36,670 nucleotides of DNA, taken from assembly GCA_023431205.1 (NCBI GenBank), contig JAEYXQ010000070.1:1-36670 (forward strand), written 5' to 3'. The DNA comes from Pseudomonadota bacterium. Lineage in GTDB: Bacteria; Pseudomonadota; Alphaproteobacteria; Rhizobiales; Devosiaceae. The notes below the pieces were generated by a model. The model worked only from the letters and a program-made list of their open reading frames with translations, had not been told where the DNA came from and did not search any database. Below, piece after piece: positions 13,469 through 20,672 of this stretch (positions are counted from its first letter, which is position 1; each line of letters begins with the position of its first letter). The translations under genes were made by a program, and so were the position numbers.

Positions 13469-15415
13469 ATGAGCGACCAGCTCATATTCCAGCCGGGCGC
13501 GGCTGCCATCGCGCGCACCCACACCACGAAGGAGCGTTACGAAGAGCAGTATCAGCGCTCCGTAACCGATCCGAACGGGTTCTGGGCCGAGCAGGCCCAG
13601 CGCCTTGACTGGGTCAAGTTCCCCACGGTGATCAAGAACACCAGCTTCAACTACCCCGACGTCTCGATCAAATGGTTCGAGGACGGGGTGCTGAACGTCG
13701 CCTACAACTGCATCGACCGGCATCTGGCCGAGCGCGGGGACGACGTCGCCATCATCTGGGAGCCGGACAATCCGGAAGATGAGGCGGAGTACATCACCTA
13801 CCGCACCCTGCACGAGAAAGTGTGCCGCTGCGCCAACGTGCTGAAGTCGCTCGGCGTCAAGAAGGGCGACCGCGTCACCATCTACCTCCCGATGATCCCG
13901 CAGGCCGCCTACGCCATGCTGGCCTGCGCCCGGATCGGTGCAGTGCACTCGGTGGTTTTCGGCGGGTTCTCGCCGGATGCCCTGGCGGGCCGCATCAACG
14001 ACTGCGATTCGGCCGTGGTGATCACCGCCGACGAGGGCCGCCGTGGTGGCAAGGCGGTGCCGCTCAAGGCCAATGTCGATAAGGCGCTGCAGGACTGCCC
14101 CGGCGTCCAGAAGGTGCTGGTTGTCCACAACACCGGTGCCGATGTGGCCATGAAGGGGTCGCGCGACATCTGGTGGCACGAGGCGGCTGCCGGCGTTGAA
14201 CCGTTCAACGACCCCGAGCCGATGAATGCGGAAGATCCGCTGTTCATCCTCTATACCTCCGGTTCCACCGGCAAGCCCAAGGGCGTGCTGCACACCCAGG
14301 GCGGCTATCTCACCTATGCCTCGCTCACCCAGGAACTGAGCTTCGACTACAAGCGCGGCGAGATCTTCTGGTGCACGGCCGACGTGGGCTGGGTCACCGG
14401 CCACAGCTACATCATCTACGGGCCGCTCGCCAACGGCGCCACCACCGTCATGTTCGAGGGTATTCCCTCGTGGCCCGATTGCGGTCGCTTCTGGCAGGTG
14501 GTCGAGCGGCACAAGGTCAACATCTTCCACACCGCCCCCACCGCCATTCGTGCCCTGATGGGCGCTGGCTCTGAATGGGCGGACAAGTACGAGATGTCGT
14601 CGCTGCGCCTGCTCGGCACCGTCGGCGAGCCGATCAACCCCGAAGCCTGGCTGTGGTACCACGAGCATGTCGGCAAGGGCCGCTGCGAGATCGTGGACGC
14701 CTGGTGGCAGACCGAGACCGGCGGCCACATGATCGCGCCGTTCCCAGGGGCCATCCCGACAAAGCCCGGCTCGGCCACCATGCCGTTCTACGGCGTGCAG
14801 CCGGTGGTGCTGTCGCCGGAAGGCCAGTTGCAGGAGCAGACCAAGGCCGAAGGCGTCCTTGCCATCAAGGACAGCTGGCCGGGCCAGATGCGGACCGTGT
14901 ATGGCGACCACCAGCGCTTCGTCGACACCTATTTCAGCCAGTACAAGGGCTACTACTTCACCGGCGACGGCTGCCGTCGCGATGAAGACGGCTACTACTG
15001 GATCACCGGTCGCGTTGACGATGTCCTCAACGTCTCGGGACACCGGCTCGGTACCGCCGAGGTGGAAAGCGCGCTCGTTGCCCATCCGAAGGTCTCGGAA
15101 GCGGCGGTGGTCGGCTATCCCCATGCCGTCAAGGGTCAGGGCATCTACTGCTATGTCACTCTGATGGCGGGTGAGCAGAGTTCCGACGAACTGGTCAGCG
15201 AACTCAAGGCATGGGTCCGCAAGGAAATCGGGCCGATCGCCACGCCGGATCTGATCCAATGGGCACCCGGCCTGCCAAAGACCCGCTCCGGCAAGATCAT
15301 GCGCCGCATCCTGCGCAAGGTGGCCGAGAATGACTTCGGCGCGCTTGGCGATACCTCGACGCTGGCCGACCCGGCCGTGGTCGACGATCTCATCGAGAAT
15401 CGCCAGAACCGCTGA
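13469..15415 (+). CDS. acs: acetyl-coenzyme A synthetase
   Basis: Activates acetate to acetyl-CoA through acetyl-AMP. The 648-residue protein has the full Acs layout: an N-terminal domain with TKERYEEQYQRSV, VVFGGFSPDALAGR, the AMP-binding loop YTSGSTGKPKGVLHT, DVGWVTGHSYIIYGPL, the acceptor-site WWQTETGG, YYFTGDGCRRDEDGYYWITGRVDDVLNVSGHR at the hinge, and C-terminal PKTRSGKIMRRILR. In the last motif the catalytic lysine is residue 609, the same number as the acetylation-controlled lysine of Salmonella Acs. GGAGG lies five bases before ATG 13469. It is monocistronic, divergent from the GNAT gene, and ends just before a large hairpin. Confidence 0.97.
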   Translation: MSDQLIFQPGAAAIARTHTTKERYEEQYQRSVTDPNGFWAEQAQRLDWVKFPTVIKNTSFNYPDVSIKWFEDGVLNVAYNCIDRHLAERGDDVAIIWEPDNPEDEAEYITYRTLHEKVCRCANVLKSLGVKKGDRVTIYLPMIPQAAYAMLACARIGAVHSVVFGGFSPDALAGRINDCDSAVVITADEGRRGGKAVPLKANVDKALQDCPGVQKVLVVHNTGADVAMKGSRDIWWHEAAAGVEPFNDPEPMNAEDPLFILYTSGSTGKPKGVLHTQGGYLTYASLTQELSFDYKRGEIFWCTADVGWVTGHSYIIYGPLANGATTVMFEGIPSWPDCGRFWQVVERHKVNIFHTAPTAIRALMGAGSEWADKYEMSSLRLLGTVGEPINPEAWLWYHEHVGKGRCEIVDAWWQTETGGHMIAPFPGAIPTKPGSATMPFYGVQPVVLSPEGQLQEQTKAEGVLAIKDSWPGQMRTVYGDHQRFVDTYFSQYKGYYFTGDGCRRDEDGYYWITGRVDDVLNVSGHRLGTAEVESALVAHPKVSEAAVVGYPHAVKGQGIYCYVTLMAGEQSSDELVSELKAWVRKEIGPIATPDLIQWAPGLPKTRSGKIMRRILRKVAENDFGALGDTSTLADPAVVDDLIENRQNR

Positions 15416-15417
15416 CG

Positions 15418-15453
15418 AAAAAAAACGGGCGGAGGGCCCTTAACCTCCGCCCG
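15418..15453. terminator. strong hairpin with A-tract downstream of acs
   Basis: Eight A residues (15418-15425) precede CGGGCGGAGG/CCTCCGCCCG, a perfect ten-base stem with an eight-base loop. On the plus strand no T-run follows the stem. Read on the minus strand, the stem is followed by eight T, the canonical intrinsic form. It can end acs transcripts but looks better suited to stopping leftward transcription into acs. Confidence 0.7.
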
Positions 15454-15688
15454 CCAATCTGGCGCTAGCCGACGAACCGAAGGTTGAGAACGGTCCGCGC
15501 TCCAAGACGCCCGTCAGGATATTGTCAGGTTCTTGATGCCGGTGCACCCCCCGAATGGGTGGGTGAGTACCTCCCTCGCCACTTTTTGCTGGTATTTGCG
15601 TAGTCTCCGGGCTTTCCGAGACGCAAGACCGCCATTGTATGGCCCTTGATTCGTGCTCAATGTCCGCAAGGCCCCGTGGAGAATCGTC

Positions 15689-16774
15689 GTGCGCATTTCG
15701 TCTGTCTGCCTGCTCATGGGCCTCACAATGCTTGCCCCCACTACCCCTTCCGCTGCGACGCTGGAGCAGATGGCGGGGCAGATGATCGTGGTCGGCTTCC
15801 AGGGCAAGACCGCTGCCGATCCGTCCGTGGTGGCGCTGCGGGACGACATCGCCGCCGGACGGCTAGGGGGAGTGATGTTCCTGAAGGTGAACGTCACCAG
15901 CCTCGACAATGTCGCTGCCATGAACGAGGCCTTCCTAGCAGCTAGCCCGGACCTGCCGCCGCTGATTACCCTGGACCAGGAGGGCGGGGCGGTCGAGCGG
16001 CTGACCGAAGATGTGGGCTTCACCGAAATCCCGAGTGCCGTCGTGGTCGCAGCCGAGAACACGCCGGAGGAGGCCGAGGCGCTCTACGCCCACATGGCGG
16101 CTGCGGTGGCCGATCTCGGCTTCACCATCAATTTCGGGCCGGTGGTCGATATCGACCGCAACCCGGACAATCAGGTGATCGCCAAGTATGGCCGCGCCTT
16201 TGGCACCGATGCGGAGACCGTTACCGCCTACGCCGCCGCCTTCATCCGGGCGCATCATCAGGCGGGCCTGGTCACCGCGCTCAAGCATTTCCCCGGACAC
16301 GGCTCCTCCACCGCGGACAGTCACCAGGGCTTCGTCGATATCACCGACACCTGGGACCCGGTCGAACTCGAACCCTACCGCGCGCTGATCGCCGCCGGCG
16401 ACGCCGACATGGTGATGATCGGTCACCTGTTCCACGCCGACTACGCCGCCAGCCCGGGCGAACCCTCTTCCTTCTCCCACCGCTGGATCGAAGAGGTGCT
16501 GCGGGGCGAACTCGACTTCGATGGCGTCGTCATCAGCGATGACCTCGAGATGGGTGCGATCCGCGATCACTTCACTCTGGAAGAAACGGTGGTCGGGGCC
16601 GTGAAAGCGGGCATGGACATCCTGCTGTTCTCCAACACGGCCGACTATCGCCAGAGCCTGGGCGCGGAGGTGCTCGACATCCTGCTCGCCGAAGCCGAGA
16701 CCGATCCCGAGTTCGCCCAGCGCATTGAGCAGAGCTACGAACGGATCGTGAAGCTCAAGCAGCGGATCGACTGA
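15689..16774 (+). CDS. exported GH3 beta-N-acetylhexosaminidase (NagZ-like)
   Basis: A 361-residue glycoside hydrolase family 3 protein. The NagZ-specific loop KHFPGHGSSTADSH, with its His-Asp acid/base pair, is intact, as is the nucleophile region VVISDDLEMGAI. LITLDQEGGAVERL and NFGPVVDIDRNPDN are also standard. Such enzymes remove N-acetylglucosamine from muropeptides. NagZ is normally cytosolic, but here MRISSVCLLMGLTMLAP..PSAA at the front is a good signal peptide, pointing to the periplasm. I chose GTG 15689 because GGAGA (15678-15682) is well placed and the frame starts directly at the signal peptide; GTG 15653 would add 12 residues. Bases 15454-15688 show no gene. Confidence 0.88.
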   Translation: MRISSVCLLMGLTMLAPTTPSAATLEQMAGQMIVVGFQGKTAADPSVVALRDDIAAGRLGGVMFLKVNVTSLDNVAAMNEAFLAASPDLPPLITLDQEGGAVERLTEDVGFTEIPSAVVVAAENTPEEAEALYAHMAAAVADLGFTINFGPVVDIDRNPDNQVIAKYGRAFGTDAETVTAYAAAFIRAHHQAGLVTALKHFPGHGSSTADSHQGFVDITDTWDPVELEPYRALIAAGDADMVMIGHLFHADYAASPGEPSSFSHRWIEEVLRGELDFDGVVISDDLEMGAIRDHFTLEETVVGAVKAGMDILLFSNTADYRQSLGAEVLDILLAEAETDPEFAQRIEQSYERIVKLKQRID

Positions 16775-16862
16775 CAATCCCCCGCTTTCTCAACCCGGCG
16801 GTTCCCTCCGCGCCGCGGCGCCGCTATTGTGCGCGCCCAACGACTAGGAGACCACCACACTG

Positions 16863-17660
16863 ATGGCGGAAACCCGTGAGGTTCGGCAGGTTCGGGCTCT
16901 GTTTCTTTCCGATGTGCACCTCGGCATGAAGCCGGTGCGCGTCAAGCAACTCATCGAGTTCCTGCGCGCCCATGATGCCGAGACGATCTACCTGGTGGGC
17001 GACATCGTCGACGGGTGGCGGCTCGCCAAGGCCTGGCACTGGCCGGCGGAGTACAACGTCCTTGCCCAGCTGCTGCTCGAAAAGGCCGGCGCGGGTACGC
17101 GCATCGTCTATCTGCCGGGCAATCACGACGAGTTCCTCCGTGAGTATCTCGGCACCTATTTCGGCGAGATCGAGTTCGTCGACCGCACCATCCACACCTC
17201 CGCCAGCGGCCGCACCTACCTGGTGATCCACGGCGACCAGTTCGACGTGGTGGTGATGAACGCCAAGTGGCTCGCCCATGTCGGCGACTGGGCCTACAAC
17301 CTCGCCCTGCGCATAAACATCGTCATCAACTGGGTGCGCCGACGCCTGGGCCTGCAGTATTGGTCACTCAGCGCCTGGGCCAAGCAGAAGGTCAAGAACG
17401 CCGTCTCGGTTATCGGTCGCTTCGAGGAAGCGCTGGTGCATGAGGCCAAGGTGTCGGGCGTGGACGGAGTGATCTGCGGCCACATCCACTTTGCCGACAT
17501 CCACGACCGGCTCGGTATCCAGTACCTCAACACCGGCGACTGGGTGGAGAGCTGTACTGCCATTGTCGAGAATGCGGACGGCGATTTCGAGTTGATCAAG
17601 TGGACCGAAATGGTCGCCGGCCAGCCGCGCCGTTTCCGTATCCGTCGCGCCGCCGGCTGA
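16863..17660 (+). CDS. UDP-2,3-diacylglucosamine diphosphatase-like metallophosphoesterase (LpxH-related)
   Basis: A 265-residue calcineurin-type phosphoesterase. The metal ligands are in the expected order: SDVHLG (Asp17, His19), GDIVDGW (Asp47), PGNHDEF (Asn87, His88), VIHGDQFD and GHIHFAD. The family cleaves UDP-2,3-diacylglucosamine to lipid X plus UMP in lipid A synthesis, at the membrane face. Many alphaproteobacteria use the unrelated LpxI for that step, so this LpxH-like protein could have a different sugar-nucleotide substrate. It starts with ATG 16863; an AGGAG about 12 bases upstream is rather far. It follows the GH3 gene and may be separate, with a GC-rich stretch between them. 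Confidence 0.85.
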   Translation: MAETREVRQVRALFLSDVHLGMKPVRVKQLIEFLRAHDAETIYLVGDIVDGWRLAKAWHWPAEYNVLAQLLLEKAGAGTRIVYLPGNHDEFLREYLGTYFGEIEFVDRTIHTSASGRTYLVIHGDQFDVVVMNAKWLAHVGDWAYNLALRINIVINWVRRRLGLQYWSLSAWAKQKVKNAVSVIGRFEEALVHEAKVSGVDGVICGHIHFADIHDRLGIQYLNTGDWVESCTAIVENADGDFELIKWTEMVAGQPRRFRIRRAAG

Positions 17661-17760
17661 CCTGCGGTTGACTTTGCGCCACACCGGCAACGCTTCTGCA
17701 ACGTTCTAGTCGATCTGCTCATCTGGGGGCTTGCTTTGCCTGCCGGTGCGCGCCACCAAG

Positions 17761-17788
17761 GGTTCCGGGCACTGATTTGCCCGGAGTC
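17761..17788 (+). promoter_or_regulatory. hairpin covering the ribosome-binding site of the first MFS gene
   Basis: TCCGGGCA (17764-17771) pairs perfectly with TGCCCGGA (17778-17785) around CTGATT; with G-U pairs the stem extends to 17761-17788. The only Shine-Dalgarno-like GGAG (17783-17786) is inside the 3' arm, and ATG 17797 follows after CCTTTCCCG. Translation may be gated by this stem. Confidence 0.5.
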
Positions 17789-17796
17789 CTTTCCCG

Positions 17797-18993
17797 ATGT
17801 CGTCGGCACGATCGCGCTGGGCCACGCCCGAAGCGCGCGCCTCTATCTTCCAATTCATGGTCTATGTCCCGGGCGGCGTGGCCTCGGTGTTTCTCGGCAT
17901 CTGGCTGAGCGAACACGGCATTCCAGCCGACCAGATCGGTATCATCAACGCGCTGCCGACCTTCTGTCTGTTGCTGCTCAACATCGTGGTGGGCCGCGTC
18001 GCCGACAAGGCCGATGACTGGCGCTCTGCGCTGATCGTCATTTCCGCGCTGTCCGCCCTTGCTCCCCTGCCGCTCTACTTCGTCTCTGAGTTCTGGGGCA
18101 TCCTGCTGATCTGGGCCCTGTGCGGCGCCACCAACGGCCTGGTTGCGCCTGTGATCGATGCCGCATGCGTGCGCATGACCCGCCGCAACGGCACCGATTT
18201 CGGTGTCGTGCGTGCCTGGGCGACAGTGGGCTACGTGTTCGCGGCGGGCGGGCTCGGTCTGCTGCTGAACGAACTCGGGTCCTCCGCCTTTGTGTCGCTC
18301 TACGTTGCGATGGTGGTCGTCCGCGCTGCGCTGGCCTTCCTGTTGCCGCGCTTCCGAGCGCCTGCGACGCAGCCGACGCTATCCTCCGTCGCACCCGAAA
18401 GCGCGCCGCAGCCGAGCCGGCTCAAGGATTCGCTCAAGCTGTGGTTCGTGCTGCCCCTGCTGGCCTTCGCACTGGTCAACTCCAGCAATGCCCTCATCGG
18501 CGGCTTCGGGGCACTGTTGTGGCACGAGAACGGGGTGCCGAACTACTATATCGGCCCGCTTCTCGGCATTGCTGCGGTGGGTGAAGCGGTGCTGATGTTC
18601 GCCTGGCGACGTTTCGGCGGACGGGTGACGGCGCGAAACATGATCCTGGTAGCGGCTCTTGCCGGACTGGTGCGCTTCACCGTGATGGCGTTCAACCCGC
18701 CGGTGGCCGTCCTGTTTCTCACCCAGCTGCTGCACGCCTTCGGCTTCGGCATGGGCTATTTCGGCATCGTCCACTTCATCGCCAACTGGACCAACGAGGC
18801 CAATGCTGCAGAGGCGCAGGGCTTTGCCAACATGCTCAGCATGGGCGCCTCGATGCTGGCATTGATCGTGTTCGGTGTGCTGGTCGAGTTCTTCGGCACC
18901 GCCGCGTTCTTCTATTCCACCGTCACAGCGCTGCTCGCCGTCGGCTGTGTGCTGGTGTCGCTGCGGCTGCGTCCGCCAAAGGAAGCGCAGTAA
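17797..18993 (+). CDS. MFS transporter, HcaT/phenylpropionate-permease-like (paralog 1)
   Basis: A 398-residue protein with about twelve membrane segments in two halves. The start (IFQFMVYVPGGVASVFLGIW) and the motif GRVADKADDWR between segments 2 and 3 match the small MFS group of HcaT-type and related permeases. A conserved MTRRNGTDFGVVRAWATVGY follows segment 4. The substrate is unknown. The next gene is a close paralog sharing the same motifs, starting directly after this stop. Start ATG 17797 has a ribosome-binding site buried in a hairpin. No enzyme genes for aromatic acids are nearby. Confidence 0.88.
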   Translation: MSSARSRWATPEARASIFQFMVYVPGGVASVFLGIWLSEHGIPADQIGIINALPTFCLLLLNIVVGRVADKADDWRSALIVISALSALAPLPLYFVSEFWGILLIWALCGATNGLVAPVIDAACVRMTRRNGTDFGVVRAWATVGYVFAAGGLGLLLNELGSSAFVSLYVAMVVVRAALAFLLPRFRAPATQPTLSSVAPESAPQPSRLKDSLKLWFVLPLLAFALVNSSNALIGGFGALLWHENGVPNYYIGPLLGIAAVGEAVLMFAWRRFGGRVTARNMILVAALAGLVRFTVMAFNPPVAVLFLTQLLHAFGFGMGYFGIVHFIANWTNEANAAEAQGFANMLSMGASMLALIVFGVLVEFFGTAAFFYSTVTALLAVGCVLVSLRLRPPKEAQ

Positions 18994-20187
18994 TTGGCCG
19001 CACTGCTGACCGCTGAACGCCGCACCACGGCGTTCTACTTCACCTACTTCATGGGACCCGGCGCCGCCGTGATGTTCCTGCCGATCTGGCTGAGCGAAAA
19101 GGGGATCAGCCCCGAGCAGATCGGCCTCATCAATGCGCTGCCGGTCTTCGCGATCCTGGCACTCAACCTCATCGTGGGGCGCGTCGCCGACCGGGCCAAG
19201 GATTGGCGGCAGGCCATCGTCATCGGTGCCCTGATCGGCGGCATCGTTCCGATCGGCTTGTTCTGGGTCAACGAATTCTGGGGTATCCTGCTGTTCTGGA
19301 CCCTGGCCAGCGTCCCTACCGGGGTGACCGGTCCGGTGCTCGACGCCGCCACCATGCGCCTCACGCGCCGCAATGGTTCCGACTTCGGGGCCATTCGCGC
19401 CTGGGGCACGGTCGGCTACATGCTCTTCAACGGCCTTACGGGGTACCTCGTCGCCTGGTACGGCTCGGCGATATTCGTGCCGCTGTTCGTCGCGCTCACC
19501 CTGCTGCGGGCGCTGGCGGCGCTGCAACTGCCCCCGTTCCGCGCCCCCGCAGAGCAGCCGACGCTGGCAGCGGTGGTGCCGCCACCCAACTCCGGCGGCA
19601 TCCACCGCCTTCGGCCCATCCTGCAGGCCTGGTTCCTGCTGCCGCTGATCGGGTTCTGCTTCATCTATGCAGCCCACTACATCTTCAACGCCTTCGCAGC
19701 GCTGGTGTGGAAAGGGCAGGGGATCGGCGAGGAGATCATCGGCCCCCTGATCGCATTGGGTTCTGCGTCCGAGGCGCTGATGATGTTTGCCTGGCAGCGG
19801 TTCGGCGGCCGGATTTCGGCGCGGCAACTGATGTTGCTGGCAGCTCTGGCCGGCATGCTCCGTTGGTCGGCCATGGCGCTCGAGCCTTCGGTGCCGGTGC
19901 TGTTTGCCTTGCAGCTGAGTCACGGGGTCACCTTCGCCCTCGGCTACCTCGGCTGTGTGCACTTCATCGCCAACTGGACGAGCGAGGACATCGCCGCCGA
20001 AACCCAGAGCCTGTTCACGGTCGGTCAGCAACTGATGTCGGTGATCACCGTGGTCGGCTTCGGCGCCCTGATCCCCATCCTGGGAACGCAGTCGTTCTTT
20101 GCCTCCGCCGGGCTGGCGGTTGTTGGTGGCGCCTTCGTCTGGTTATCTATCCGGATGAAGCCGCCGAAGGAAGACCTGCCACGTTAG
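18994..20187 (+). CDS. MFS transporter, HcaT-like (paralog 2)
   Basis: A 397-residue twelve-segment transporter, clearly paralogous to its upstream neighbour: WLSEKGISPEQIGLINALP, VGRVADRAKDWRQA, VNEFWGILLFW and LTRRNGSDFGAIRAWGTVGY each have near-identical partners at the same place. It starts with TTG at 18994, immediately after the TAA of the first copy, with AAGGAA about ten bases upstream inside the first gene, so translation is probably coupled. Two paralogs made at fixed ratio could act separately or as a heteromer, though MFS proteins usually work as monomers. The substrate is unknown. Confidence 0.87.
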   Translation: MAALLTAERRTTAFYFTYFMGPGAAVMFLPIWLSEKGISPEQIGLINALPVFAILALNLIVGRVADRAKDWRQAIVIGALIGGIVPIGLFWVNEFWGILLFWTLASVPTGVTGPVLDAATMRLTRRNGSDFGAIRAWGTVGYMLFNGLTGYLVAWYGSAIFVPLFVALTLLRALAALQLPPFRAPAEQPTLAAVVPPPNSGGIHRLRPILQAWFLLPLIGFCFIYAAHYIFNAFAALVWKGQGIGEEIIGPLIALGSASEALMMFAWQRFGGRISARQLMLLAALAGMLRWSAMALEPSVPVLFALQLSHGVTFALGYLGCVHFIANWTSEDIAAETQSLFTVGQQLMSVITVVGFGALIPILGTQSFFASAGLAVVGGAFVWLSIRMKPPKEDLPR

Positions 20188-20197
20188 CGGAGACAGC

Positions 20198-20599
20198 ATG
20201 CCGACCCTGCGCAGTTCCACCCTCAGCGTCAGCATCGAACGCCCATGGCAGGAGGTCTACGCCTATGCCGCGGACCCCACGAACATGCCGCGGTGGGCTG
20301 CCGGGCTGGGGCAAGGATTTGAGCGCGACGGCGACGATTGGGTGTTCCGCGAACCCGGCGGCAACCTCGCGCGGCTGTGGTTTACGCCACCGAACCCGTT
20401 CGGTGTGCTCGACCACGACGTTTTGCCTGCCGGCCAGGATCCGGTCCATGTCGCCATGCGTGTCATGCCCAACGGCGATGGAGCCGAGGTCACCTTCCTG
20501 CTGATCGAGGCACCAGGCATGAGCAATGCGGACTACCAGCGCGACGCTGCCGCGGTGATGAAGGATCTGCAGACGCTGAAATCCATCCTGGAAGGGTAG
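20198..20599 (+). CDS. SRPBCC-superfamily (polyketide-cyclase-like) protein
   Basis: A 133-residue protein with the START/SRPBCC outline: STLSVSIERPWQEVYAYAADPTN at the front, PRWAAGLGQGFERDG, a middle of alternating beta strands, and a long C-terminal helix (YQRDAAAVMKDLQTLKSIL). The fold forms a hydrophobic ligand cavity; no catalytic residues can be assigned. The ATG has GGAG six bases upstream and lies ten bases after the second MFS stop, so it is probably in the same transcript. It may serve ligands related to those transporters, but this is only positional. Confidence 0.85.
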   Translation: MPTLRSSTLSVSIERPWQEVYAYAADPTNMPRWAAGLGQGFERDGDDWVFREPGGNLARLWFTPPNPFGVLDHDVLPAGQDPVHVAMRVMPNGDGAEVTFLLIEAPGMSNADYQRDAAAVMKDLQTLKSILEG

Positions 20600-20620
20600 A
20601 AGCCCCAACGGAGACTGGAT

Positions 20621-20650
20621 AAAAAACGGCCCCGGATTGCTCCGGGGCCG
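20621..20650 (-). terminator. intrinsic terminator of the giant hendecad-repeat gene (bidirectional)
   Basis: CGGCCCCGGA-TTGC-TCCGGGGCCG is a perfect ten-base stem. On the minus strand it is followed by six T (AAAAAA at 20621-20626 on plus). It lies 23 bases past the end of the leftward giant gene and 28 past the SRPBCC stop, so it can serve both. Confidence 0.8.
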
Positions 20651-20672
20651 CTGCGCTTCATGCGGTATCCGC

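Noticed and set aside
12686..15259. 857-codon open frame on the minus strand running antisense through acs
   Set aside because: Only the last 203 codons resemble a protein (the GNAT gene). The rest mirrors acs codons and has no domain; high GC makes long antisense frames common.
17661..17700. Sigma-70-type promoter suggested by TTGACT near 17668
   Set aside because: No convincing -10 element at the right spacing, so it is not listed as a feature.
18379..20031. 550-codon minus-strand frame opposite the two MFS genes
   Set aside because: Composition is Gln/Arg/His-rich with an internal duplication that merely mirrors the paralogous MFS genes; no start signal or domain.
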